A program made the translations under genes and the position numbers. Shown in pieces: positions 1 to 8,791 of a DNA stretch of 53,122 bases. Positions within the stretch are counted from its first letter, which is position 1, and the number at the start of each line of letters is the position of its first letter. Source of the DNA: Bacillus sp. V3-13 (lineage in GTDB: Bacteria > Bacillota > Bacilli > Bacillales > Cytobacillaceae); assembly GCF_002860165.1 (NCBI RefSeq), contig NZ_PGUZ01000032.1:1-53122 (forward strand), written 5' to 3'. The notes under the pieces were generated by a model. It did not search any database. It was not told the origin of the DNA and saw only the letters and a program-made list of their open reading frames with translations.

Positions 1-60
1 CGCTGGAGCTGGACATCGAAACGCCCAACTATATTTAGAAACGTTTATACTTTCCTATAG
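1..60 (+). repeat. Long-form GC-rich dispersed repeat, right half, cut by window edge
   Basis: The first 60 bases match the right half of the repeat at 27173-27342 (same orientation) and of the copy at 13134-13303 (opposite orientation). The shared part runs from the CGCTGGAGCTGGACATCG block to the TTTCCTATAGC end. The left half lies outside the window. Its right end runs straight into the A-tract that serves as U-tract of the glcK terminator on the other strand. Confidence 0.9.
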
Positions 61-62
61 CT

Positions 63-101
63 AAAAAAAAAGGAATTTTGGACTATCCAGCCAAAATTCC
101 C
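63..101 (-). terminator. Rho-independent terminator of glcK
   Basis: On the minus strand a 10-bp perfect stem (GGAATTTTGG with CCAAAATTCC) is followed by a run of nine T. It lies just after the glcK stop codon and ends the yqgQ-glcK transcript. Confidence 0.85.
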
Positions 102-126
102 AAGCTCTTCTGCCAAGACCCGTATA

Positions 127-1098
127 TTAATCAATTTTATTTTTGACAAGCCAGGCGGCCCCGATGACCCCGGCGTCATTTCCCAATGTAGCGAGGGCCA
201 ATTGCGTGGTTTTGGCTATCCGTGGAAAGGCATGGTTTGCAAAGTGCTCCCGTACAGGATTGAGCAGAATATCTCCTGCCTTGGAAACACCGCCGCCAAG
301 CACGATCTTTTCAGGGTTCAATGTATTGGCAATGCTGGCTAACGCGAGCCCGAGATGAAAAGCAACCTCGGCAACAACTTGTTCAGCAAGTGGATCCTGT
401 TTGGCTGCTGCCTCAAAAACATCTTTTGCTGAAATCGCCCCAGTGCGCGTAAAGATTTCAAAAAGTTCGCCTTTGCCCTCTGCGGCTTGAAGTTTTTCGG
501 AAGCAATCCTGACAATTCCTGTTGCGGATGCTACGGTCTCAAGGCAACCTGTTTTTCCGCAGTTGCACGGAGCTCCTCCCGTGATGACCGACGTAATATG
601 GCCAATCTCTCCTGCCGCCCCGTTAACCCCCTGGACAATGTCGCCATTTGCAATCACACCGCCGCCAACACCGGTACCGAGAGTGACGCAGACGAGATCC
701 TTCGCCCCGTTCCCGGCGCCTTTCCACATTTCTCCAAGCGCTGCACAGTTCGCATCATTATCTATCACTGCAGGAAGGGAAGTTTCAACTTCAAGTAAAT
801 CCTTTAACGGATATTCGTGTTTCCAGCCGAGATTAACCGCCTCGTAGATAACCCCGGTTGTTAAGTTTACCGGGCCGGGAGCTCCCATTCCAATGCCGAG
901 CAGCTTTTCTTTTGGCTGGTCAAGCTCGTTCAGTTTTTGATCAATCGCTTTTGCGATATTTGTCGTTATATTTTTCCCGCCATTTGTGGTGTCGGTTGGA
1001 ATTTCCCATTTATGTATAATTTCACCGTACAAATTGATAAAAGCAAGCTTTGTAGTCGTTCCGCCCAGGTCAACACCTGCGATCCATTTTTCTGACAT
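127..1098 (-). CDS. glcK: ROK-family glucokinase
   Basis: Phosphorylates glucose with ATP to glucose 6-phosphate in the cytosol, feeding glycolysis. Visible marks of the ROK family are the phosphate-binding DLGGTTTK near residue 10, the GEIGH block with its catalytic-region His, and the zinc motif CNCGKTGC at about residues 178-185. The length of 323 aa is normal for the family. I chose the ATG at 1098 because AAAGGTG sits six or so bases upstream and the resulting MSEKWIAG start resembles B. subtilis GlcK. A GTG nine bases earlier is part of the ribosome binding site. It follows yqgQ by 17 bp and both probably share a transcript ending at the terminator at 63-101. Confidence 0.95.
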   Translation of the reverse strand: MSEKWIAGVDLGGTTTKLAFINLYGEIIHKWEIPTDTTNGGKNITTNIAKAIDQKLNELDQPKEKLLGIGMGAPGPVNLTTGVIYEAVNLGWKHEYPLKDLLEVETSLPAVIDNDANCAALGEMWKGAGNGAKDLVCVTLGTGVGGGVIANGDIVQGVNGAAGEIGHITSVITGGAPCNCGKTGCLETVASATGIVRIASEKLQAAEGKGELFEIFTRTGAISAKDVFEAAAKQDPLAEQVVAEVAFHLGLALASIANTLNPEKIVLGGGVSKAGDILLNPVREHFANHAFPRIAKTTQLALATLGNDAGVIGAAWLVKNKID

Positions 1099-1115
1099 CC
1101 TCTTCACCTTTTCTT

Positions 1116-1325
1116 TTAGCGATTTTTTCGTTTATCATATTCTCTGGCTATTTCATTGCGGAGCAATAGTAATGCTGATTGAAATTGTTTTTCATCAATT
1201 AATTGTGATTGGTGGAGCTCTTTCAATTCAGCTTCCATAAATTCAAGGTCGGCCAGCCTGTCCCCTATGTAAATGATCGTGCCAAACTTTTTAAAAAATT
1301 GTTGGACATCGTATATCGATTTCAT
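1116..1325 (-). CDS. yqgQ: YqgQ family small protein (DUF910)
   Basis: A 69-aa protein with the [11 protein letters not shown] and [11 protein letters not shown] pattern I recognise from B. subtilis YqgQ, a small helical protein of unknown function that may bind nucleic acid. It lies directly upstream of glcK, as in B. subtilis, which supports the identification. There is no membrane segment or signal peptide. Its role in glucokinase expression or activity is unknown, and the conserved linkage is the only hint. Confidence 0.85.
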   Translation of the reverse strand: MKSIYDVQQFFKKFGTIIYIGDRLADLEFMEAELKELHQSQLIDEKQFQSALLLLRNEIAREYDKRKNR

Positions 1326-1428
1326 TTTTCAACCTCACAGATTGTGAATATTAGAACATGCCGTCATGATTAAAGTATAGTCTAAAGCGATGGCTTGCTC
1401 AAGAGGAATATCAGCCAGTTTCGCAATT

Positions 1429-1455
1429 AAAAAAGCCTTCCATATAGAAGACTTC
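1429..1455 (-). terminator. Rho-independent terminator after the SpoVAF-like gene
   Basis: On the minus strand AAGTCTTC pairs with GGAAGGCTT (one G-U pair) around a short AT loop, followed by six T. It lies about 40 bp after the stop codon of the germination gene and separates it from yqgQ-glcK. Confidence 0.7.
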
Positions 1456-1495
1456 TTAAATTGGCTTAATTTTGCGCTGACGGGATAGATCCGCT

Positions 1496-2956
1496 CTACC
1501 GGTCTGGATCTTTCGGATGCAGCATGCGCGGCCGTCTGTTTTTCAAAGGAATGGGCGCACGGATCAGTACGTCACGAAATGCCCGCGCGTTGAACGGAAT
1601 GAATGGCCATAAATACGGGACCCCGAACGATTGCATTCGAGCCAGCAATATAATAAATAGCGCAGTACCGATTACAAATCCGTAAACATCAAACATGGCT
1701 GTTGCCAGCATGAGGAAAATGCGGACAATCCGGTTCGCAAGGCTTATCTCATAGCTCGGGGTCGCGAACGTTCCGATTGCAACAATAGCAAGATACAGGA
1801 TTACTTCGTTTGTAAATAGTCCGACCTCAATCGCCACTTCCCCGATCATGAGCGCGGCTACCAGCCCCAGCGCGGTCGCCAGCGATGATGGAGTATGAAT
1901 CGCCGCCATTCGGAGCATATCAATTCCCACTTCAGCGAGTAAAAATTGTAACAGGAGCGGAACCTGGCCCGCATCATTCGGGCCTATAAAAGAAAGATTT
2001 TCAGGCAGCAATTCAGGATTTACAGCGAAAAGGTACCAAAGAGGGAGCAGAAAGATTGAAGCCCAAACGGCTATAAAGCGGACAAATCTTAAATAAGCTC
2101 CAATCATTGGTTTATTTCGATACTCCTCGGCATGCTGAAGATGATGCCAGAACGTAGTTGGCGTAATAATGACACTTGGTGAGCCATCCACGATCAAGAT
2201 TACATGCCCTTCATATAAGTGGGCTGCTGCTGTATCCGGCCGCTCTGTGTAGCGGACCATCGGATACGGATTCCAATGCCGTCCGGTCACAAATTCTTCA
2301 ACCGTTTTTTCCGCCATCGGCAATGCATCCGTGTCGATGTTTGACAAGGAAGTTCTCAGTTTTTCAACAATGTCCGGGTCGGCAATATCCTCGATATAGC
2401 AGATCGCCATATCTGTTTTTGAGCGGCGGCCAACCTGCATATACTCCATTCTTAACGTGCGGTCCCTGATCCTTCTTCTTGTCAACGCCGTATTAAAAAC
2501 AATTGTTTCAACAAAGCCATCTCTTGATCCCCTGACCACTCTTTCAATATCGGGTTCCTCAGGTCCCCGCACCGGATAAGTACGGGCGTCAATCAGGATC
2601 ACCTTGTCAATGCCGTCCACCAGCAGTGCCGTCGGTCCAGCCAAAACAGTATCAACCGCTGAATTCAGATCATCGGTCGTTTCCACTTCTATATAGGGAA
2701 TATGCATTTTAAGGAGCTTTTCCAACGGCTGATTGGCAAGCTGTTCCTTTTTAAGCTCCATCAGCTGCCGCATCATGAAATGCAAAATTGTATCCTTTAC
2801 CAGTCCATCTATCAGATAAAAAGCCATCTTTCTTTCAGCATATTCCACATCAATCTGAATCACATCAAAGCTTTTGCCGACCCCGAGCTCTTTCCGCATA
2901 AAAGCAATATTTTCTTCTATTTGTTCATTTACCGGTACTTTTTCCCTTAGATCCAT
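1496..2956 (-). CDS. SpoVAF/GerA-type spore germination membrane protein
   Basis: A 486-aa member of the GerA/SpoVAF family. These spore inner-membrane proteins act in nutrient germination and ion or dipicolinate release. Residues 1 to about 290 form the soluble N-terminal part, with the family blocks VRGSRDGFVE and TDMAICYIEDIADP. Residues from about 300 carry four to five hydrophobic segments. The end, PFIPFNARAFRDVLIRAPIP followed by a short basic tail, is more like SpoVAF than like GerAA/GerKA. The ATG at 2956 follows GAGGTGAAG. B. subtilis has no such gene between yqgQ and gluP, so this is probably a lineage-specific SpoVAF paralogue. It ends at its own terminator. I could not confirm a sporulation promoter upstream. 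Confidence 0.85.
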   Translation of the reverse strand: MDLREKVPVNEQIEENIAFMRKELGVGKSFDVIQIDVEYAERKMAFYLIDGLVKDTILHFMMRQLMELKKEQLANQPLEKLLKMHIPYIEVETTDDLNSAVDTVLAGPTALLVDGIDKVILIDARTYPVRGPEEPDIERVVRGSRDGFVETIVFNTALTRRRIRDRTLRMEYMQVGRRSKTDMAICYIEDIADPDIVEKLRTSLSNIDTDALPMAEKTVEEFVTGRHWNPYPMVRYTERPDTAAAHLYEGHVILIVDGSPSVIITPTTFWHHLQHAEEYRNKPMIGAYLRFVRFIAVWASIFLLPLWYLFAVNPELLPENLSFIGPNDAGQVPLLLQFLLAEVGIDMLRMAAIHTPSSLATALGLVAALMIGEVAIEVGLFTNEVILYLAIVAIGTFATPSYEISLANRIVRIFLMLATAMFDVYGFVIGTALFIILLARMQSFGVPYLWPFIPFNARAFRDVLIRAPIPLKNRRPRMLHPKDPDR

Positions 2957-3063
2957 ACCTTCACCTCAAAGAACATTTATCCAGCCAATCCAAACTTTAC
3001 CTGATTATTGATACTTCCATCATTGACAAGTAGCAGGCTAAACATACCCGGCAAGCATTTCTG

Positions 3064-3288
3064 GTGTTTGCTGTACGGACAAACGAGATTCCCGGGCATT
3101 TGTGGGAAGGTTTGTACAAAAACTATTTTTTAGGCATCCAAAAAAAGGATGGAACCATCATTGATCCAATCGACAGTTCCATGCCTTTGATTTTGCTTGC
3201 AAAAGATCAATCTCACTTATTGGTTGCTTTTGAAACAGCTGACCGTGAACCCGTTATCCTCCGCCAGCGGATTCAGGATAAGCGTTAA
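3064..3288 (+). CDS. Possible small hypothetical protein or gene remnant
   Basis: A 74-aa open frame starting with GTG, convergent with gluP and overlapping the last 35 bp of that gene. The translation looks protein-like: alternating hydrophobic and charged stretches such as KDGTIIDP and PLILLAKDQSHLLVAFET. It fills an otherwise empty 300-bp gap. No convincing ribosome binding site precedes the GTG, and the frame is open only about ten codons further upstream. I do not recognise the family. It may be a small gene, the tail of a decayed one, or chance. Confidence 0.3.
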   Translation: MFAVRTNEIPGHLWEGLYKNYFLGIQKKDGTIIDPIDSSMPLILLAKDQSHLLVAFETADREPVILRQRIQDKR

Positions 3289-4810
3289 TTCTTGTTAATA
3301 AATCGTGATACTCCTGGTTGGATGGTTTCATTTTCACGGCGTTTTCCGCATGGGTTTGTGCTTCTTGAACGTTTTGTTCAGCAAAGAGAACCCATGCTAA
3401 ATAATAATGAGCTTCATCAAAGCGCGGTTCCTTCTCAATCGTTTCAAGCAAATGGCCTTTCGCCTCGTCATTCATTCCCAGCTTCAATTCAGTAAAGGCC
3501 AGTGCGTACAAAAACTGGGCTGAACGATTTTCACTTTCAGGATAGTTGATAAGCGTTTTATAGGTTTTATCGTATTGCTGTGATTGCGCATATTTCCCGG
3601 CAAGAGAGAGCACCGATTGTTCATCCATTGTTCTTGCTGTTTCTTCATATCCGTAATTTAACAGCCAGCGCACTGAGCCAAAACTCAACAGCAAAAACAG
3701 CAACTGCAGTAAAAGTCTTTTCTTTTCCGGAAAATGAACGACACCAGCAGCTAAAAAGCCGCCGGCAAGACCGCCGATATGGCCGGCATTATCAATTCCC
3801 GGAATGGCAAATCCCAATCCAAGATTGATGGCGATCACGACAATCACATTCATGCCCATCGTCCGAAAAAAAAGCTTTGGATGAATAAGCCCAAAATAAA
3901 GAAGCGCGCCAAAACAGCCGAAAATGGCTCCGCTTGCCCCGGCAGATAAGCTTGGGCTGAAGGCGAAGCTGGCAAGCGACCCTGTAAACCCGGCAAATAA
4001 ATAAATCACAAGAAACCGTATGTTGCCGTAAATCCTTTCTATCAAGGGGCCGAGATAGAAAAGAGCCAGCGTATTCATGAATAAATGCAGGATGCCGATA
4101 TGAAGGACAATCGGCGTAAAAAACCGCCACCATTCACCTGCGATAATGTGCGGATTGGACTTCGCACCGAATTCAACAAGCGTTGCAGTATTTGTACTGC
4201 CTCCATTCAATTCAAGAACAAGGAACATCATTACTTGAATAGCAATAAAGATGTAGGAAAAGAACGGGCTGCCGTACCCGAACAACGCTTTTTCTTTTTT
4301 TACCTTATTTACAGCCTCAGCCAATGCCGCTTGCTTAACCGTCTCGACGTCCTGTTCTGTATATTCCCCATTGACGGGGAATGAAATGGAGTCGTCAAAA
4401 TATTGTCCAACAGCTTCCAGTGCTGAAAGCCCGTTCGCCCGATCAATGATATGGGTTGAGACGATCGTTTTTGGTAAATCGGGGTGTGAATACGGTTTCT
4501 CAATGCGAAATGAATAATCGTCTACCGGGGGATATGGGGTTACATAAATATTGACCATATTCAATTCACGGTGGCCAAGCTGCTTGCGGATCCTTTCTCC
4601 ATTCGCCGCCGTTAATTCAATATCGCGCTGCAGCCAATTCCCCCAATCAAGATTGTATCTTAACAGTCTGATGATTTGCGCCTGTTTTTGTTCAATTTTT
4701 TCAAGCCAAAGCCCGGTTTGCTCATTGGATAACTGAACGATCCGGTAATGCTGCTTCGAAATTAAATAATGGGCCAGTCTCCAAAATAAATAATCTTCAC
4801 GAAAGCTCAA
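3254..4810 (-). CDS. gluP: Rhomboid intramembrane serine protease GluP (YqgP) with TPR tail
   Basis: Cleaves transmembrane proteins within the membrane. B. subtilis YqgP is known to cut the magnesium transporter MgtE together with FtsH under metal stress. The 518-aa protein has a cytosolic N-terminal domain (about 1-180), a six-helix rhomboid core (about 185-385) with the serine motif GASGAIFG and the His helix HIGGLAGG, and a C-terminal TPR region (about 400-510; SLAGKYAQSQQYDKTYK and later repeats). The length and architecture match B. subtilis YqgP. The start ATG has only a modest upstream AAATTGAGC. The gene is monocistronic or is read from the small gene at 4979-5176, beyond a terminator. 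Confidence 0.93.
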   Translation of the reverse strand: MSFREDYLFWRLAHYLISKQHYRIVQLSNEQTGLWLEKIEQKQAQIIRLLRYNLDWGNWLQRDIELTAANGERIRKQLGHRELNMVNIYVTPYPPVDDYSFRIEKPYSHPDLPKTIVSTHIIDRANGLSALEAVGQYFDDSISFPVNGEYTEQDVETVKQAALAEAVNKVKKEKALFGYGSPFFSYIFIAIQVMMFLVLELNGGSTNTATLVEFGAKSNPHIIAGEWWRFFTPIVLHIGILHLFMNTLALFYLGPLIERIYGNIRFLVIYLFAGFTGSLASFAFSPSLSAGASGAIFGCFGALLYFGLIHPKLFFRTMGMNVIVVIAINLGLGFAIPGIDNAGHIGGLAGGFLAAGVVHFPEKKRLLLQLLFLLLSFGSVRWLLNYGYEETARTMDEQSVLSLAGKYAQSQQYDKTYKTLINYPESENRSAQFLYALAFTELKLGMNDEAKGHLLETIEKEPRFDEAHYYLAWVLFAEQNVQEAQTHAENAVKMKPSNQEYHDLLTRINAYPESAGGG

Positions 4811-4954
4811 TTTTTCCCCTACTTTCTTTGTCTCAGCACGGTCCCTGTATAAATCTTATTTTATCGTAAAAAAACAGTTCATATATCCCGTTTTTTTGAA
4901 AAATCATCAGCGCATTTGTCACAATTGCTCTTTTGAATATTTCCTTTGTATCCT

Positions 4955-4980
4955 GAAAAAAGACCTGCACGGGTCTTTTC
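4955..4980 (-). terminator. Rho-independent terminator of the small membrane-protein gene
   Basis: On the minus strand AAAAGACC and GGTCTTTT pair around a short loop and are followed by T residues. The stem begins at the stop codon of the upstream small gene. Confidence 0.8.
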
Positions 4981-5176
4981 ACTTACCTCTGGCAGGTCCT
5001 GAGAATACGGTTTTCATCATTTTGTTTTTGACTCCCGGAATATTCATCAGGGAAGCAACGAAAAACCTTCGGCCAACGGGACGCCGCATCACCGAATTGA
5101 CCAACTTATAGCGATTTTTAAACAGAAAATAGACTGCGGTTCCAATTAAAAAAATTGAAGAAATTGTCCTGATCAT
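4979..5176 (-). CDS. Small membrane-anchored hypothetical protein
   Basis: A 65-aa protein with one N-terminal hydrophobic segment (about residues 4-18, ISSIFLIGTAVYFLF). The rest is strongly basic, with repeated R and K and the block RRPVGRRFFVASL. A strong ribosome binding site, GAGGAGGG, is seven bases before the ATG at 5176. The ATG six bases earlier touches that site and is unlikely to be used. A terminator overlaps the stop codon, so this is a real compact transcription unit. I do not recognise the family. A positively charged, membrane-tethered peptide near the cytosolic face is all the sequence supports. Confidence 0.7.
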   Translation of the reverse strand: MIRTISSIFLIGTAVYFLFKNRYKLVNSVMRRPVGRRFFVASLMNIPGVKNKMMKTVFSGPARGK

Positions 5177-5292
5177 AAACATCCCTCCTCGTATAGTTTG
5201 AGGAAGATCCGCTTTTTTTATCCGCGCTGAAATCGGCGGCAGTATAATTAATTAACAGTAGAAAGTCGGTCTAAGCCAATGGTCCCCTTCAA

Positions 5293-6264
<972 letters not shown>

Positions 6265-6356
6265 TTACATATTTATTAATGACCGATTAAAAATGGATAG
6301 GAAACTCCTCTGTTCGTTAACTTATTTTCACCACTTGTTGGAGTGCTGCCATTTTG

Positions 6357-7142
6357 CTATGGAACCATTATATATACAAGCATTCCCGCTGCAGCGGCAA
6401 TCAAACATGATAAAAAGTTGACAGCGTCATTATCAAACAGCCGAAAGCCCTTAATAAGCTGCGCCTGTTTCCCGCAATGGCTGCTCTTTTCGATCACTGA
6501 GCGGCACTGATTGCACTGATATGCGGCTTGAAGATATGCTCCCAAGAAGGTATCGAAAAGATTCCCGATGAAACCGAGCAAGAAAATCAGTAAAGCAATG
6601 ATAAACTCAAATCGAAATAAACCCGTAGCTAAAATGGCAATCAGCAGCGAGCCGCACAAAGCCGCTGCCGTGCCCGTAACAGTGACAGCACCGGAGGTCC
6701 CTTTTTCAACCCTCTGGAAATTCCTGATCAGAATCGGATCGGTTTTACTGAGTGAGCCGACTTCAGACGCCCATGTATCAGCATTGGCGGCAGCAAGAGC
6801 GATCGAAAAACCGATAACCCAGACTGGATCGTGCGTGTAATCGTGAAGCAAGGCAAATCCTGCCGGAATAGCTCCATTCGCAAGCACTTGTTTCCAATCT
6901 CTCCTTGAACCCTTTTCGTGTTTATCGGCAAAAGCTTTCTCTCCCGCCCGATATTTTGACCATAAACTTGAACTGATAAAAAAGGCTCCCAACAAGATTA
7001 ATCCCTGCAGACCAGTTCCAGCACCAATGGCAAATCCTATCAGGACAGAGGCCAGTGCCCCGCTTTTTGATAATGAACGTGATAAATAGGCGAGAACGGC
7101 AGCAGCCACGACGAATAACCCTAAAATCAATGTGCTACTCAT
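6357..7142 (-). CDS. DUF92 family integral membrane protein
   Basis: A 261-aa protein with about six hydrophobic helices. Visible DUF92 family blocks are ANADTWASEVGSLSKTDPIL (about 145-165), KGTSGAVTVTGT and LLGFIGNLFDTFLGAYLQ. Plant relatives include phytyl-phosphate kinase (VTE6), so a kinase acting on polyprenyl phosphate is possible but unproven. I start it at the ATG at 7142 because that ATG overlaps the stop codon of the cyclo-ligase gene (ATGAGTAG), which suggests translational coupling. A longer reading to 7253 would run deep inside that gene. A CNQCRSVIEKSSHCG cluster near residue 215 could bind a metal. Confidence 0.85.
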   Translation of the reverse strand: MSSTLILGLFVVAAAVLAYLSRSLSKSGALASVLIGFAIGAGTGLQGLILLGAFFISSSLWSKYRAGEKAFADKHEKGSRRDWKQVLANGAIPAGFALLHDYTHDPVWVIGFSIALAAANADTWASEVGSLSKTDPILIRNFQRVEKGTSGAVTVTGTAAALCGSLLIAILATGLFRFEFIIALLIFLLGFIGNLFDTFLGAYLQAAYQCNQCRSVIEKSSHCGKQAQLIKGFRLFDNDAVNFLSCLIAAAAGMLVYIMVP

Positions 7143-7704
7143 CGGCAACGATGACTTCTGTCTCAGTAATAATTTTTGCAACAGGCAGATCGTGTTCCTC
7201 CACCGGAAGCTCTTCGAACATTTGCTCTCGAAAAGCGAGTGATATTGTCTCACCGTGATAACCGGCTAAAAAGCGATCATAATAACCGCCGCCAAAGCCA
7301 ATTCGAAAACCGCTCCGTCCGAACGCAAGGCCCGGGACAATTAATAAATCGATGGTTTCGCCATCAACCGGAGTTGTCAGCTCCTCAACAGGCTCGTATA
7401 ATCCGAAAAACACTGATTCAAGATGGGCAAAGCTCTCGAGCGTACGGAAGATCAATTGCTTTTGCGCCGGAACGCATTTCGGCACAACAACACGCTTGCC
7501 GAGCTCCCATGCTTTGCGAATGATTTGATATGTATCAACCTCCGGAAAATTTGAAATCGTTACACCGATCGTCTTTGCTTCCAGCCAGCTTCGATCTTGA
7601 AACAGCTTTGTTGCGATCCGGTACGATTTATCCTCATACAATGGTTTGTTAAGTGCAGCGAGCCGTTCTTTTACCATTTTCCGAATCTCACTTTTCCTGT
7701 TCAT
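7135..7704 (-). CDS. yqgN: 5-formyltetrahydrofolate cyclo-ligase
   Basis: Converts 5-formyl-THF to 5,10-methenyl-THF with ATP, returning the storage or inhibitory folate to the active pool. The family signature is clear in LIVPGLAFGRSGFRIGFGGG followed by YYDRFLAGY (about 130-158), with the N-terminal K-R motif MNRKSEIRKMVKERL. The 189-aa length is normal. The ATG at 7704 follows AAGGGAG. The gene overlaps the DUF92 gene by 8 bp. Upstream is a 165-bp structured spacer with a terminator-like hairpin 36 bp before the start, so expression may be attenuated. Confidence 0.93.
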   Translation of the reverse strand: MNRKSEIRKMVKERLAALNKPLYEDKSYRIATKLFQDRSWLEAKTIGVTISNFPEVDTYQIIRKAWELGKRVVVPKCVPAQKQLIFRTLESFAHLESVFFGLYEPVEELTTPVDGETIDLLIVPGLAFGRSGFRIGFGGGYYDRFLAGYHGETISLAFREQMFEELPVEEHDLPVAKIITETEVIVADE

Positions 7705-7870
7705 GGACCCACTCCCTTTTTACAATACTATCCACAAAGAAAACCCGCTGGCTAACAGCGGGTTTTAATCTGAAGCACGGATTAAAAACGGGCTCCCTGT
7801 TCTCTCGTTGAAATTTAAAGTGCTCAGTCTCACCGCTGACTTTCTATGGTAAAAGTCGATTTTTTTATAC
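7705..7870 (-). promoter_or_regulatory. Structured leader or small-RNA region upstream of yqgN
   Basis: Between rpmG and yqgN the DNA contains three inverted repeats. A strong 11-bp stem at 7740-7766 (AAAACCCGCTG/CAGCGGGTTTT) resembles a terminator on either strand. A GTTTTAATC/GATTAAAAAC stem at 7762-7789 shares bases with the first, so the two cannot both form fully. A GACTTT/AAAGTC stem at 7838-7857 is followed on the plus strand by seven T. Read on the minus strand, the first two form a terminator/antiterminator-like pair just before yqgN. Which strand is transcribed is not shown by the sequence. Confidence 0.45.
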
Positions 7871-7900
7871 AAAAAAACAGCAGGAATAGCTCCCACTGCT
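7871..7900 (-). terminator. Rho-independent terminator of rpmG
   Basis: On the minus strand AGCAGTGGGA pairs with TTCCTGCT (one bulged base) around a GCTA loop and is followed by seven T, starting at the rpmG stop codon. Confidence 0.8.
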
Positions 7901-8049
7901 TATTTTGTTTCGCGGTGTAAAGTAACACGTTTTAATCTTGGGCTATATTTCTTTAGCTCAAGACGGTCCGGGTTATTGCGTTTATTTTTTGTAGTGATAT
8001 AGTTGCGATCACCAGTCTCTGTGCAAGCTAATGTAATGTTTACACGCAT
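7900..8049 (-). CDS. rpmG: 50S ribosomal protein L33, zinc-independent type
   Basis: A 49-aa basic protein, [20 protein letters not shown] followed by a K/R-rich C-terminal half, which is unmistakably L33 of the large ribosomal subunit. It keeps only one Cys (residue 9), so it lacks the paired CxxC motifs of the zinc-binding paralogue and is the C-minus form. A strong GGAGGG lies seven bases before the ATG at 8049, so the upstream frame to 8088 is not used. Linkage to yqgN matches my recollection of B. subtilis. Confidence 0.93.
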   Translation of the reverse strand: MRVNITLACTETGDRNYITTKNKRNNPDRLELKKYSPRLKRVTLHRETK

Positions 8050-8108
8050 GTTATTTCCCTCCAAACTATACCTAACTAGTTCGTGCATACGACTTTTCTA
8101 TAATACCA

Positions 8109-8741
8109 TTATTTAAAGGAAAATGCTAGTCTGTTTTTTAAAAGTGCCTGATTTAAATGAAACAGCTCGTCCTGTGACGAACCTTTCATCATCCACGCGT
8201 TCGCTGTGACGGTTTGCTTGGCCGCCAATTTCAAGGAAAGGGAGAAAATGCTGACTGCCAATCCTTTCGCCATTGGCTGATAGCGGAGCTGCCCTTTTTC
8301 TGCGCAGCTCCAAAAAGCCTCTGAAGCAATATTCCAGAGCGGTTGGACTGTCGATTCCTCCATGGGTCGACCGTTATAGTGACCGTTTATTAAAAACACT
8401 TGGTCTTCGGTCAGGTGAAAGATTACGTTCTTCACGGGTGAAACAAATGCAACATGATCTTTTCCGGCATTTTCATAAGAATGCATCATGAGAAGCTTGA
8501 TTTTGGTTGGCTCGAGTGAATGATTTGTTACATAAATATCATAAAAACGAATTTTCGAGTGGGGATGGTGTCTATTCATTTTGATTGAAAGCAATTCTTC
8601 GGGTATAAGCTTTTCATACCCGCTATCTGCCCAATACATTCTTCCGTTGATCCAAATCCCCGGCTTTGCTTTAAGCTGTTCCGTTTCCCTGTATTGTACT
8701 GGCTCGTTTTCCTGAAAGAATGGACCATCTTTTGTTTTCAT
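8109..8741 (-). CDS. Hypothetical protein resembling the N-terminal sandwich domain of GH15-type enzymes
   Basis: A 210-aa soluble protein without signal peptide or membrane helix. The pattern IRFYDIYVTNHSLEPTKIKL (about 65-84), then FVSPVKNVIFHL...FLINGH, then AVSIFSLSLKLAAKQTVTAN with AWMMKGSSQDELFHLN near the end, resembles the beta-sandwich that precedes the catalytic barrel in bacterial GH15 glucoamylase-like proteins. The catalytic barrel is absent. This is pattern recall, not a search. It follows the GH57-like/GT4 gene by 50 bp and probably closes that operon. The start is uncertain: AAAAGGTG precedes three possible starts, and I took the ATG at best spacing (8741). Function unknown. 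Confidence 0.6.
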   Translation of the reverse strand: MKTKDGPFFQENEPVQYRETEQLKAKPGIWINGRMYWADSGYEKLIPEELLSIKMNRHHPHSKIRFYDIYVTNHSLEPTKIKLLMMHSYENAGKDHVAFVSPVKNVIFHLTEDQVFLINGHYNGRPMEESTVQPLWNIASEAFWSCAEKGQLRYQPMAKGLAVSIFSLSLKLAAKQTVTANAWMMKGSSQDELFHLNQALLKNRLAFSFK

Positions 8742-8791
8742 GTTCATTTGCACCTTTTACATTTTATTTTTTATTCCAGATTAATGAACAG

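Noticed and set aside
6728-6931. Several frames within DUF92 and yqgN genes
   Set aside because: All are out-of-frame shadows of well supported genes.
7705-7870. THF riboswitch upstream of yqgN
   Set aside because: The stems and loop sequences do not fit the THF riboswitch consensus as I remember it; kept only as an unnamed structured region.
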